Assembly (NCBI GenBank): GCA_015233565.1 | Contig: JADFXM010000026.1 | Coordinates: 41,469-105,468, forward strand | Length of the DNA stretch: 64,000 bases | Direction of reading: 5' to 3' | DNA from: Candidatus Rifleibacteriota bacterium | GTDB lineage: Bacteria > Muiribacteriota > Ozemobacteria > Ozemobacterales > Ozemobacteraceae | Part shown: positions 26,239 to 35,625 of the stretch, in pieces | Layout of the letters: every line of letters begins with the position of its first letter | How positions within the stretch are numbered: position 1 is the first letter of the stretch | Notes under the pieces: model-generated | Databases searched by the model: none | Seen by the model: the letters and a program-made list of their open reading frames with translations, nothing else | What the model was told of the DNA's origin: nothing | Made by a program: the position numbers and the translations under genes

Positions 26239-26627
26239 ACGAAAATAAGAAATTTGAGGAATTTCTAAAACAAGTTCCGGTCGATTCTCCATCCCCGGAA
26301 CTATTTGAGCGGCTTTCCAAAAAAGCCCACTGGAATCTGGAAAAAAAGCGAAAAAAAAGCTCCTTATTGCAGTGGATTCTATTCGCGACTGCACTTTCAA
26401 TTGGAGCAACCCTAGCCATTTTGCAAGACAAACCATCGCCTCCTCCTCCAGTTGAAAATGAGATAAAACCACCTCAACTTCTGGTTGTTTCAAATTCCGG
26501 TCCCGAAATAAAAATCTCCGAACTAGGTGAAATTTCAATAATCAGGTATCGTAGCCAGGCAAATTTTTTGATTTCCTTCGATTCAGAACGCCGGCTTGAA
26601 TTGAAGCAATCGTTAGACTGGCTCTAA
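26226..26627 (+). CDS. Candidate membrane-anchored anti-sigma factor
   Basis: 133 residues. A polar N-terminal part (about 1-42) is followed by one membrane helix (LLQWILFATALSIGATLAIL, about 44-63) and then a Pro-rich stretch and a small extracytoplasmic domain. There is no zinc-binding HxxxCxxC motif, so it is not a standard ZAS anti-sigma factor. The call rests on overlap with the sigma gene and on topology: cytosolic domain inside, sensor outside. Cleavage or ligand binding outside would release the sigma factor. Confidence 0.6.
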   Translation: MDGMNENKKFEEFLKQVPVDSPSPELFERLSKKAHWNLEKKRKKSSLLQWILFATALSIGATLAILQDKPSPPPPVENEIKPPQLLVVSNSGPEIKISELGEISIIRYRSQANFLISFDSERRLELKQSLDWL

Positions 26628-26672
26628 GGATAGGTTCTACCGCCTAAAAATTTAATTCCCAGGAGGTACTAC

Positions 26673-27998
26673 ATGAAACGATCGATTATTCTTCTGGTTG
26701 CCGTGTATTTAATTTCGGCATCGGGACTTTTCGGAGCAGAAAGCCCTTCCGGTTCAAACGCAGCTTTGAGCTATCTTCTCGCGGTAGGGAATCTAAATCC
26801 CATGCCAGACTCAGTTAACAAGGAACTTACAAACTGTGTGAAACCAGATGACCTTGAAAAAATCTCAATGGAAGCCAAACTTTTTCTCACGGAAGGAAAA
26901 AATCAGAACATTCTTCGGATGCTCAGAGCAGGTGGGAGCTGCCAACAGTGTACTTTCTGCCCGGATAACAAGGGAGACTTCGATGACATCGTTCCGCCAT
27001 ATAAACTGCTCAGGCAGCTTGGGGGATACGCCGGCATCCTTGGACTACTCTCTGAAAAGGAAGGCAATCCCAAGGAAGCGCTTGAAATTTATCTGGACAT
27101 TTTCCGCCTTGGGAAACACATTGAAGAAAACGGTTGTTTAATTGATGGAATGGTGGCCCTAGGGATATGCAAAAAAGCATTGCCATTACTTAAATCTTTC
27201 AAAGAGAAGCACCCCGAGCCAGAATGGCAGGAAAAAATCAAATCATTCTTTTCTTCATCCCAACGCCCCACAATCAACATAGTCAAGTTTCTGGAAAGTG
27301 AAAAGAAAGTGACAATGAACACTCTTGGGAGGATAAAAGAAAATTCACCCCTGCTTCGAAGTTTTGCAAAAGAAATTATTACCAAAGCACTTGGAGACAA
27401 AAATGTAGTTACCAGTTGTCCTGTACTTCAGAATATCTCTGAAAAACTTCCAGCCCCCGATTCAACGAAAGAAAGCGCAGAAAAAGCATGTAAAGCCAAT
27501 CAGAGGGTTTTAACCGGAGCTATGGAAATGCTGATGATGGATTACCAAACCTTACCTGCAAGCGCAACTTCGAACCTTATGGACTTCCTCGTTAAGGAAA
27601 AATATTTGAAATCTGCGCCCACTTGCCCAAAAAAAGGGGAATACAAAATTGAGTTCAATACGAAACATGAACCATTGGTTTATTGTACAACCCACCAGAT
27701 TCAACTTCCCAAGTTGTCCGCATTGCAAGAAGAAATAGACCCTGCAATGGAAGAATTGATAAAGAATTTTGTACAATCTCCTGAATTCTCAAAATATGTC
27801 GATGGAATGGGGAAAATTTATGATGAAGTCCTTGGATTAGATTTAAAAGCTCCGGATTTTCAAAACAAATTAAAGGAGCTTTCTGAAAAAATTAAGAACT
27901 CAGCAAATCCGATAATCCAAATAGCAACACCAAATTTTTCAATGGCTTTCAGCAAACAATTAGAGTTTCAGAAAGAGATCGATGATTTGATAAAGTAA
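26673..27998 (+). CDS. Secreted protein with a pilin-like C-terminal Cys segment
   Basis: 441 residues with a Sec signal peptide (MKRSIILLVAVYLISASGLFG). The N-terminal half is helical, includes a CQQCTFC cluster (about 91-97) and TPR-like helices (KEALEIYLDIFRLGKHI). The part around 268-350 reads CKANQRVLTGAMEMLMMDYQ, then a CPKKG segment and a final YCTTHQ: a Cys pattern I associate with the C-terminal domain of some type IV/II pilin-like proteins, but here without a prepilin helix. AGGAGG precedes the ATG. It is third in the sigma/anti-sigma operon and is closed by a strong terminator, so it is a likely target or sensor partner of that pair. Confidence 0.65.
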   Translation: MKRSIILLVAVYLISASGLFGAESPSGSNAALSYLLAVGNLNPMPDSVNKELTNCVKPDDLEKISMEAKLFLTEGKNQNILRMLRAGGSCQQCTFCPDNKGDFDDIVPPYKLLRQLGGYAGILGLLSEKEGNPKEALEIYLDIFRLGKHIEENGCLIDGMVALGICKKALPLLKSFKEKHPEPEWQEKIKSFFSSSQRPTINIVKFLESEKKVTMNTLGRIKENSPLLRSFAKEIITKALGDKNVVTSCPVLQNISEKLPAPDSTKESAEKACKANQRVLTGAMEMLMMDYQTLPASATSNLMDFLVKEKYLKSAPTCPKKGEYKIEFNTKHEPLVYCTTHQIQLPKLSALQEEIDPAMEELIKNFVQSPEFSKYVDGMGKIYDEVLGLDLKAPDFQNKLKELSEKIKNSANPIIQIATPNFSMAFSKQLEFQKEIDDLIK

Positions 27999-28016
27999 GC
28001 GCGAAAACGACTAAAA

Positions 28017-28056
28017 CCCGGGTTTGACAGAAAATGTCAAACCCGGGATTTTTTTT
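28017..28056 (+). terminator. Strong Rho-independent terminator
   Basis: A 13-bp perfect stem (CCCGGGTTTGACA at 28017-28029 pairing with 28035-28047), a 5-base GAAAA loop, and eight T residues (28049-28056). It ends the sigma factor operon. Repeat E starts 4 bases beyond it. Confidence 0.95.
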
Positions 28057-28060
28057 AGAA

Positions 28061-28183
28061 AAGAAATTCAGAGTTTCCAACCGGAAATCCATCTGGCACT
28101 TTTCAAGGAAAAAAAGTGTTTATTTGTGTTGAAAATTCTTCAAAATTGTGCCAAATGAGTTCCTTCTAAATCAGGAAGTCTGA
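28061..28183 (-). repeat. Dispersed repeat E, copy 1 (uninterrupted)
   Basis: On the minus strand it reads from TCAGACTTCCTGATTTAGAAGG, through GGCACAATTTTGAAGAATT, to TTTCCGGTTGGAAACTCTG. It is the uninterrupted equivalent of 49268-49596 and so gives the empty site for the IS21-like insertion there. Confidence 0.75.
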
Positions 28184-28354
28184 ATTTAGGAGCATTCGCC
28201 TGTGTTGATTTAAAAATAGTTGAGAGATTTGGAAATTTCAGGTATTATTAGATCGAGAGTGTGTTATTAGTTTTAATGCGGTTTATAGAATAATTTTAAT
28301 GCTTTCCTGCGGAAAATCAGGCTAATCGCCGAATTTTGAAAGAGGGGAAATAGC

Positions 28355-31300
28355 ATGAAACAAACAATTAATCGAATTTCTAAGTATAATAGTTTTCACA
28401 TAATGGGTTCCGTTAAAAAATCCATAAACCATTTTCCTGATGGTTTCAGCTCCGCTCAGCAGCCGGGCACCCAAAGTTTTTTTGGCTACTTTGTTAAGAT
28501 TTGCGGTACAAAGAATTTTTTTCACTTTTTTACGTTGTTTGCTTTTCAGTTGTTTTCTGTAGCATTGTTTGCCGGTGGAAGCTTTCCGGTCCCACATACC
28601 CCTCAACCTGACGGCCATTGTATAATAAACCAAGACCCCGATAGCAACCCCTTTACATACAGAAGTTGGTGTAAAGTTGATGCCAAAACCAATTTGAATT
28701 TGGCAGGCGAATTTGACACAGCTTCTAACACTGCACGAAATACTCCTTTTATTCCTGGAATACGCGATGGAAGACCGGTAATGTATTTTGGCCCCAACAA
28801 GATTGGGAACTCGCAGCTTTTGAGCGGAGCCGGCCTAAGATTGACTCCATCCAACCAGGTTTGGACGAATTATGATCTTGCTTCCCGCCTTGATTACTGG
28901 TACTGGCAGAACCATTATACCTGGAGAAATGTTAATTATTGGTATTCCGTCCCGATTGCCTGGACAACCTACTGCTGGTCAGGCGGATGTTCCGGCACAG
29001 GAGACAGCACATACTGTTGGCCCGGCGGCTGTGTAACATACGCTTCCGATTTTAATAACTATGAGGTCTACTATTGGACAACCGGTGATTTCCTTTATAA
29101 ATTGAAATCGTTTCTGTTTTCTGATTTTCCAATTGAAATGAAGAAACATGAATGGAACCCTGGAATCGAAAGATATATTGACGCTGATTCCAGTTTTTCC
29201 GGCATGACAACCGGCCAGTTTACTCGACTAACTCCTATCGGGCTGAAAGATTTTGATTTGAAATATCACGGAAAAATTGATGCCGTAAATTTTCAATATG
29301 GTGGTTATTCTTTCAACAACCCTGAGCAAAACTACGACTTCAATTTTCATCCATTGGTCCATCCGCTGCCGGCAATTAACCCAACGTGGCGCATGGACTA
29401 CGACAACGTTTGGCATCCGGAGTATTCCGAAACCGTTATCAAATTGAAATTTTCCTGGACCAAAGACAGCTTAAATAGGAATGATGAGCAATATTATATC
29501 GAGTATTGCAAAATTTTTGATGGAAAAATCAAAATGCGTGACATAGTTAAGTTGCTTTCTAACCTTGGCTATGGACAGATTGACGTTCCGGTTTACATGG
29601 CCCTGGAATCAGATGAACCCAAATTATATCTGGTCACAACTCCAACTTTGGTAAACGGAGCACGCAAAGCCCCTTACCCTTACACGCCGATTACAAATGC
29701 AGATGGCTCGCTTCTCGATGTAAGCGGCGTCATTCCCGGCTTTACTTTACATCCCACTACTCAATCTTACGCGCGAGGATACATTCGCGAATGTAAAACT
29801 CCCCTCACTTTTACGAATGGAAAGCCTGAAGCAGGCCCAGTGAAATACGTTTTCACAAAGATGTTCGATTTCAACTGCGATGACAAAATAGATGATTTGG
29901 ACAAAGCCTTCTTCCAATGGGGCCTGATTTCCGCAGATTTCAATGAAGACGGCAATATCACGGCAGAAGATTGCGCAGGAATCTGGGAACATTCTTTCAA
30001 CAATTTCCCGAGAGCTTTTGAAAAATTGGGTGACGAGATTCGCACAGCGATTGCCGCAAATCCTGATCTTCTGAAAATTGCAACAGTAACCGCCACGGTA
30101 GCACCTGTCCCAATCGTTGAAGCAGCCGCTGGAGGCGTTGCGCGTTCTCAAATTGGTTGGGAAGGCAATGCCTTTCACGGGAATTTTTATGTCAGCCCTG
30201 TTCCAGGCCAACCTTCCAAACTATTCCCTTTCATTCCCGCCGCTCTCACATATGATTCAAAAACAGACCCCGGCATTACCGGGGCGAAATTTCTTCCTAA
30301 TCTTGGTCCGGCGCCTTTCCCCAGTTCGATCAATGATGAGCCAGCTTTCCCCCAATTATTCGGACATTGCACTAACGAGATTCCAGATGGAACAATATTG
30401 GGAAAACTAAAAAGACTTACGATTAAAACTTATCCCAAATGCGACTTTACAAAAACCGGAGCTTATCCGGTAGGTGACCCCTGGAGATTGGGGCTACTTG
30501 AAAGTGTTGAATCAGGCTGGATGGGCAGTTTGTTCATTTTCGGCGATGTCGATGGAAAGAACGGTTTTAATTCCGCTGACTTTGCACGTTGGGATGAAAT
30601 CAAAGCATTGGATGGCTTCTTGCTGAATAGCGTTTGGCAACATCGGGCAGGTGTTGCTCCAGGCGCTCCGGTTGTAACGGATTTGAACAAGGAATTCAGA
30701 GTAATAGCAAGTGGAAAATTCTCCGCTTACCCACCTAAAGGTGTAAATTATTTTGAAGTAAAAGAATCTTACAACTATTCTTATTTCGATCCAACAATAT
30801 GGGCCTATGATCCGGCTGATGGAAACGAATTTTCGGTTGCCAGAATGTTCAATTATGATTCCGGCTGGTCACCTCCGGTAACTCCTCCAAAGCCGCCATA
30901 TCCGCCAATTGAAACCAGACTTTTGCCAACCCAAATTATCGGACCGAATGAAGTTCCGGAAGATATCGTCCAAACCTGGAAAGCCCCTGGGACAGAAGAA
31001 GTCATCATCAAACCAGGAACCTGGAGCCAGACCTGGAAAATCGTTTCAATAGATGGGGTCTCCGGAACCGGGGATACTTTCACCTATAAGATCCTCGAAG
31101 CAGGCCAATATACAATTTTCAGCATCGTTACTTATGTTCAGCGAATTGTCACACCAGTCACAGATGGTTTGGGAATCATCGTTTATTACGCTGTCACCGA
31201 TGTCCCGATGACTCGTACTGTCTCGCTGAATGTCCGCGTTCAAGACCACATCCCTTCAGACTTCGATGATCCTAAGTTAAAAGTAACCGGTTCAGGAAAC

Positions 31301-33523
31301 AGTGCAACATATGCCCCGCAATGGGGTTCAAGCGCAAGCGCCCTTCAAATGCGAGATTTTCCATCTAAATTCCGTGCATTCCCTGAAACTCGCGAAACCG
31401 ACGTCAGAATGCCGGGAGCTCCTTTTTTGAGTGATAACGACTGGTTACCTTATTCAACAAGTAGTACTTTAAATGAGCTCCATGACCAGCACTTTGACAT
31501 CGTTAATGCCGATTTGGTTAAAAAATATGACTACCCTGTCAATCTCGAGTTGAAATTCGCTCGAAGAGTGAAGGAAGCTAATGATTTGAATACCGCAAAC
31601 ATGCTTGGACAGGACGACCTTGAATGTTACAGCGGCGTTTTATTGGACTCTCCAGTTAAATTAGCACTTGAAATTAAGCAAAAAACTTTCTCAGGTAGCG
31701 AAAACACCTGGAAGAATTTTGAATTTACTCCTGACACCTCCAGCCAAGGTTCTACCATGATAAATCTGTCAGACATGTCAGAATATCTGGTTAAGTCAGG
31801 AAGTAGATATTTAACTGTTAAAACAGTTCAATTTCCAACGAAGTTTTCGTGGGAAATGCCGATTCCAACCTTTCCTAACGAGTATTATGAGATGATTTTC
31901 ACCTTAACCTATACACAACGCGATTTTTACGTTGACCACCCAAGCCAGGAAACCGCTAATCGCACGAAATTTGGTGCCGATTACAGCAGGTTGGCAATTA
32001 CTGGGGATGGTGTCTGCAAATTTCTTGATCGTCCAAAAACCATTGTATGGAAGCGCAGAGCCTTCACCGTAGATGTCACTCCCCCGCAAATCACCTCTTT
32101 CGAGCAGACAAACGGTGATGGAGTCATGACCGCAATAGATTCCGACGGCGGAATTCACGCCACAACCGGTGACCAGTTAAAGTATCGCCTCACTGTAAGC
32201 GACAACCATCCGGGCTATGGCCCCAATGATGGGTTAAAAAATGGCGGTACAAGACGTGCATGGTATCCCCGCTATTGGATTCAATCAATAGACGGATTGA
32301 ATAACAAATTTTCCTTAACCGCAACTTCGGGTTATGAATTGCCGTTAATTTTACCTTCCGTTAAAAACATTCTCAGAACTGATCAAGACGGCGATCTGGC
32401 CGCCAATGTTACTTCCATTACGGCTCCCAGAGTTGATGGCCATTACATGGCAGTAGTCGAGCCTACAAACATAGAAGACCTGGGAACTCTCAACTGTCCT
32501 GGGATGACCATCCGCCATCAGTTTTCCAATTATATTGCAGGAAAAATTGCATACGTGATTGAAATTGAAGACAGTTCCCGCAATTTCACTCGTTATGAGG
32601 GCGTGTTTAAAGTTGTTGACAACAAACGGCCGAACATCGACTTGCGACTTGCTACTCCGAAATACAAGCCCCTGCCGGACGACGGAACACTTGCAGCCAT
32701 TTCCCAAATACTGACTGAAACTCCTCTTGGGCCAAAAGTCTCCCCGTTTGGCGCTCTGGCCTGGGCATCAACTTCATCATTTGCAACCGTTGTTAGCGAT
32801 CGCACAAAAGCTTCCAAACCAGGCTTACTCACTAACTGGATTCACCCATACAACACCCCTGACCAATCTTTCACTACCGCAGGGTTCTTAAACAACTTCC
32901 AGACCTCTGGTTATTTTTATCATCGCGAATTATCACTCGACGAACCGATTAACAATAGACCAATCACACTGGGCAATACTTCCAAATTTGATGATCCCCT
33001 CATCAAGTTAGCTGATAGTGATGTTAAAGCCGCCTTTAATCTGGCAAATCCAACTGCACCAGGCTTTGCGGAAGATGAAGTCCTTACTTTCGACCTTTCA
33101 ATCCGTGATAATGTTCTTTTTTGGCAGAATGACAGCCTTGCCCCCCAGGGAATGCCAGTCCCAGAGCACAATTTCAAGGAAATTTCTTATGAGTTCCTTG
33201 AGGATGTGATTGACCAGAAGAAAGTGAATTATCATAGCCAGGTTGCTAGTACTCCGGTGTCCACCATGAATGATGTTGCTCCTTTACGGCTATTGAATAC
33301 TGATGGAACAGTATTATCCCATGTTTTCAGAGTCGGAAATGCAAGCAACATCACTGGGTTGAAAAACTCCGGAGCAGGGCCAAATGTAGGCTCAAATACC
33401 TTTTATCTGAAAGCCGTGGATCTCGGGGACAATACTCGCGAACTCCTGATTGACTTGCCAATCATCCCCAGCCACTTTGTAATCAGGGTTCTCGAAACAA
33501 ATACCACAGGTGAACGTCATTAA
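28355..33523 (+). CDS. Giant exported surface protein with calcium-type (dockerin-like) loops
   Basis: 1722 residues. GAGGGG lies before the ATG. The export signal appears unusually far in: a polar segment of about 50 residues precedes a Phe-rich hydrophobic helix (about 51-72, ending SVALFA then GGS), as in long signal peptides of very large exported proteins. The mature part is rich in aromatic residues, Gly and Pro. Two EF-hand/dockerin-like Asp loops occur near 505-545 (DFNCDDKIDD and DFNEDGNITAED), and a third Asp loop (GDVDGKNGFNSAD) near 730. A beta-sandwich (PKD/Ig-like) stretch seems to lie near 890-990. No catalytic motif is recognised. It is followed by pseudopilins, suggesting that it is a substrate or tip of that apparatus. 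Confidence 0.75.
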   Translation: MKQTINRISKYNSFHIMGSVKKSINHFPDGFSSAQQPGTQSFFGYFVKICGTKNFFHFFTLFAFQLFSVALFAGGSFPVPHTPQPDGHCIINQDPDSNPFTYRSWCKVDAKTNLNLAGEFDTASNTARNTPFIPGIRDGRPVMYFGPNKIGNSQLLSGAGLRLTPSNQVWTNYDLASRLDYWYWQNHYTWRNVNYWYSVPIAWTTYCWSGGCSGTGDSTYCWPGGCVTYASDFNNYEVYYWTTGDFLYKLKSFLFSDFPIEMKKHEWNPGIERYIDADSSFSGMTTGQFTRLTPIGLKDFDLKYHGKIDAVNFQYGGYSFNNPEQNYDFNFHPLVHPLPAINPTWRMDYDNVWHPEYSETVIKLKFSWTKDSLNRNDEQYYIEYCKIFDGKIKMRDIVKLLSNLGYGQIDVPVYMALESDEPKLYLVTTPTLVNGARKAPYPYTPITNADGSLLDVSGVIPGFTLHPTTQSYARGYIRECKTPLTFTNGKPEAGPVKYVFTKMFDFNCDDKIDDLDKAFFQWGLISADFNEDGNITAEDCAGIWEHSFNNFPRAFEKLGDEIRTAIAANPDLLKIATVTATVAPVPIVEAAAGGVARSQIGWEGNAFHGNFYVSPVPGQPSKLFPFIPAALTYDSKTDPGITGAKFLPNLGPAPFPSSINDEPAFPQLFGHCTNEIPDGTILGKLKRLTIKTYPKCDFTKTGAYPVGDPWRLGLLESVESGWMGSLFIFGDVDGKNGFNSADFARWDEIKALDGFLLNSVWQHRAGVAPGAPVVTDLNKEFRVIASGKFSAYPPKGVNYFEVKESYNYSYFDPTIWAYDPADGNEFSVARMFNYDSGWSPPVTPPKPPYPPIETRLLPTQIIGPNEVPEDIVQTWKAPGTEEVIIKPGTWSQTWKIVSIDGVSGTGDTFTYKILEAGQYTIFSIVTYVQRIVTPVTDGLGIIVYYAVTDVPMTRTVSLNVRVQDHIPSDFDDPKLKVTGSGNSATYAPQWGSSASALQMRDFPSKFRAFPETRETDVRMPGAPFLSDNDWLPYSTSSTLNELHDQHFDIVNADLVKKYDYPVNLELKFARRVKEANDLNTANMLGQDDLECYSGVLLDSPVKLALEIKQKTFSGSENTWKNFEFTPDTSSQGSTMINLSDMSEYLVKSGSRYLTVKTVQFPTKFSWEMPIPTFPNEYYEMIFTLTYTQRDFYVDHPSQETANRTKFGADYSRLAITGDGVCKFLDRPKTIVWKRRAFTVDVTPPQITSFEQTNGDGVMTAIDSDGGIHATTGDQLKYRLTVSDNHPGYGPNDGLKNGGTRRAWYPRYWIQSIDGLNNKFSLTATSGYELPLILPSVKNILRTDQDGDLAANVTSITAPRVDGHYMAVVEPTNIEDLGTLNCPGMTIRHQFSNYIAGKIAYVIEIEDSSRNFTRYEGVFKVVDNKRPNIDLRLATPKYKPLPDDGTLAAISQILTETPLGPKVSPFGALAWASTSSFATVVSDRTKASKPGLLTNWIHPYNTPDQSFTTAGFLNNFQTSGYFYHRELSLDEPINNRPITLGNTSKFDDPLIKLADSDVKAAFNLANPTAPGFAEDEVLTFDLSIRDNVLFWQNDSLAPQGMPVPEHNFKEISYEFLEDVIDQKKVNYHSQVASTPVSTMNDVAPLRLLNTDGTVLSHVFRVGNASNITGLKNSGAGPNVGSNTFYLKAVDLGDNTRELLIDLPIIPSHFVIRVLETNTTGERH

Positions 33524-33541
33524 AAAAAAAACTTTTTAATG
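33518..33541 (+). terminator. Possible weak terminator overlapping the giant gene's stop
   Basis: CATTAAAAA and TTTTTAATG form a 9-bp AT-only stem that includes the TAA stop. There is no T tract after it, so it is likely leaky; the pseudopilin genes could still be co-transcribed. Confidence 0.3.
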
Positions 33542-33615
33542 CAAGAACATACAAAAAACTACTACTGATGAAACTTTTGGATAATAGTCAGAATTAGTAA
33601 CCATAAGAAGAGTGC

Positions 33616-34326
33616 ATGATTTTCTCGAGAGTATATTATCATTTCAGTGAACCTCTTTCCGAAAAAGAGGTTCACAATTTGCACGAGCAAAAGAAGCACT
33701 CAAATTACGACATTTATTTATTACAGCACCCTATTAATAGAAAGCATCTAAGTTCCTTTTTTAACCCTAACAAAAGAAGGGGCATACTTGATATCGGGTC
33801 CGGTATAAAAGATAAAAGGTTTCCGGAAATAGGCCGTCAGGCTATGACACTGATTGAATTATTGGTTGCTATGGTGATTTTTTCTATTGCCATGCTCCCA
33901 ATTATGGGGCTTTTTGGCCGTGGAGCGGTGTCAACGCAAATGACCACTGATTACCTTTCCGCGATGCAGATGAGTTCATCATATTTGCGCGGACTTGCAA
34001 ATTTGCCGGTCGCTGATATCCCGATTGGCGACCCAGTAGCTTTGGAGAAAAACTTTGGAAGTCTCACCACTAACAAACTGTTTATTCCTCAAAAAGCAAT
34101 AATCAATGGTAACACGTTTACAAACAAGCTCCAAGTCACTTATGTAATGCGTGATCCAGTAAAAAAGGATTTCTGGTTCGAATTCATGGATCAACCGGGA
34201 CATTTGGCTTCCATGACCGCCTATAAACAATTTTTGCGCATGGATTTTGAAGTTACCTGGAAATCCAAGAATACCGGTCAGGATGACAAACTTAAACTCT
34301 TTGCATATAAGGCAGATCTGGAATGA
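33616..34326 (+). CDS. Pseudopilin (GspH/I-like) with a very long leader
   Basis: 236 residues from ATG 33616. The prepilin motif is at about residues 74-90 (GRQA then MTLIELLVAMVIFSI): Glu at position +5, but Ala in place of Gly before the cleavage point. The leader of about 77 residues is far longer than normal, and a 12-bp perfect hairpin (33647-33675) sits within it, so the true start may be later; no better in-frame start with a ribosome site is visible. The mature part is 150-160 residues, as in minor pseudopilins. It overlaps the next gene by 4 bases (ATGA). Confidence 0.8.
   Translation: MIFSRVYYHFSEPLSEKEVHNLHEQKKHSNYDIYLLQHPINRKHLSSFFNPNKRRGILDIGSGIKDKRFPEIGRQAMTLIELLVAMVIFSIAMLPIMGLFGRGAVSTQMTTDYLSAMQMSSSYLRGLANLPVADIPIGDPVALEKNFGSLTTNKLFIPQKAIINGNTFTNKLQVTYVMRDPVKKDFWFEFMDQPGHLASMTAYKQFLRMDFEVTWKSKNTGQDDKLKLFAYKADLE
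33647..33675 (+). promoter_or_regulatory. 12-bp perfect hairpin near the start of the pseudopilin operon
   Basis: GTGAACCTCTTT (33647-33658) pairs perfectly with AAAGAGGTTCAC (33664-33675) around a 5-base loop. There is no T tract. In the long leader of the first pseudopilin gene, it could control translation or mark an untranslated leader. Confidence 0.5.
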
Positions 34327-34928
34327 GGTTATTTCGAAGTTCACATTTTTCAACAGGCTTTTCCCCAAATCCCTTTCGGAACCTGTTTTATATTATTAGG
34401 GGAAGGTTTGAGCGAACCGGGATGGCAATCATCGTTGTATTGATGGCTATTACATCTTCCCTTATTTTTGCAACTTTTCTCTTGCAACGCTCGATCAGTC
34501 ACGGACAAGAGAAAATCATCACCAAGGAGAGAACTCAATTAGAGCTTCTTTGCCATTCGATGATCGAAGCGGCGAAATTAAAGATCAAGGCCCAACCAAC
34601 AGAGTTGTATAATGCTTTTCGATACAAATTTGACGAACCTCCTGGTAAACAAACAAGCACACTCTATGATGCGTTTTTGAGTGATCTTCGAATCGAAGTC
34701 CTCGATTCCCGACTTAAATCCGAGAATGCCAGTATGGCAGCTCGAATCACCTCCATCGAACGCATGGGAATCAGCCAAAAGAGTACCGGCTTAAGTTCCG
34801 GATATGTTGAAGACTATTACAGAATCACAGCTTCTGCATCAAACCAGATCCAACCTGGAGTTGGGGGCGGTGAAGCTGATGTTGTTATGCAAATTACCAT
34901 TCAAATGCAAAAACTGGAAGGATCCTGA
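34323..34928 (+). CDS. PilX/GspK-like pseudopilin
   Basis: 201 residues. A 33-residue basic leader is followed by RTG then MAIIVVLMAITSSLIFATFL, the GspK/PilX-type membrane helix, which characteristically lacks the usual Glu at position 5. The rest is a mixed polar domain. It overlaps both neighbours (ATGA at 34323 and a shared base at 34928), so the three pilin genes form one tightly coupled unit. GspK-like pilins sit at the tip of type II pseudopili. No assembly ATPase, inner-membrane platform or secretin is in the window. Confidence 0.72.
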   Translation: MRLFRSSHFSTGFSPNPFRNLFYIIRGRFERTGMAIIVVLMAITSSLIFATFLLQRSISHGQEKIITKERTQLELLCHSMIEAAKLKIKAQPTELYNAFRYKFDEPPGKQTSTLYDAFLSDLRIEVLDSRLKSENASMAARITSIERMGISQKSTGLSSGYVEDYYRITASASNQIQPGVGGGEADVVMQITIQMQKLEGS

Positions 34929-35593
34929 TGACCATTTCTTCCGTATCACACTTTCGTCGTGCATTTACACTACTTGAAGTTATTGTAAGCGTAGTAGTTT
35001 TTAGCCTTGTTTCATTGGTGGTCTTTGAATTTACCCGGTGGGTAAATATGACGCAAGAAGTAACCAACTGGAAGCAGTCCGCAATGAATGCCGTCCGCTT
35101 AAATGAAGTTTTCTGGGAAAAGTATTTCACTGGAGCCACTGGAAAAATAAACAACCTGGTTGTCGATTCCCATGGGGTGATTTTAGTTCCTCCGGTTATC
35201 GCTACCGAGCCTTTGAAAATTCGAAATGCTGGAACAGGCGAACTTTTAACAGGTTTCACAGGAAACGAAACAGAATGGCCGCTATGGCAATTCAAAACTT
35301 TTCGAAAGCACAACACTGATAATACTTTCGATGAATTCCTTGTTACGGGATTTCTTTCGGGAAAAGCACCAAATATCAATTTAGTCGGACGAGTCACTTC
35401 CGGCGGAAAAACCGTTGTGGAACAGCAGCTACTATTCAATCTGACTTCGATCAAATCCTCCGTCAGGGAATATACTGATGAGCATGTCATGGTCATCGCA
35501 CTGGAGTTTACTCTTCAGTATCCTCGCAAACCCGAAATTGTTGCTCGAGGGTCCAGCCAGTTCAAAATTTCTACCACAATCGAGTCACTTTAG
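34928..35593 (+). CDS. Pseudopilin (GspJ-like)
   Basis: 221 residues. The prepilin motif lies near the N-terminus (HFRRA then FTLLEVIVSVVVFSLVSLVV): Glu5 present, Ala instead of Gly before cleavage. The Trp/Phe-rich mature region of about 205 residues fits GspJ-type minor pseudopilins. Translation start overlaps the preceding stop by one base (TGATG). The same Ala-for-Gly change occurs in the 33616 gene, suggesting that the local prepilin peptidase accepts Ala. Confidence 0.82.
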   Translation: MTISSVSHFRRAFTLLEVIVSVVVFSLVSLVVFEFTRWVNMTQEVTNWKQSAMNAVRLNEVFWEKYFTGATGKINNLVVDSHGVILVPPVIATEPLKIRNAGTGELLTGFTGNETEWPLWQFKTFRKHNTDNTFDEFLVTGFLSGKAPNINLVGRVTSGGKTVVEQQLLFNLTSIKSSVREYTDEHVMVIALEFTLQYPRKPEIVARGSSQFKISTTIESL

Positions 35594-35625
35594 TTTGTTC
35601 AGATCTTTTTAAAAGGGAGATAGAT

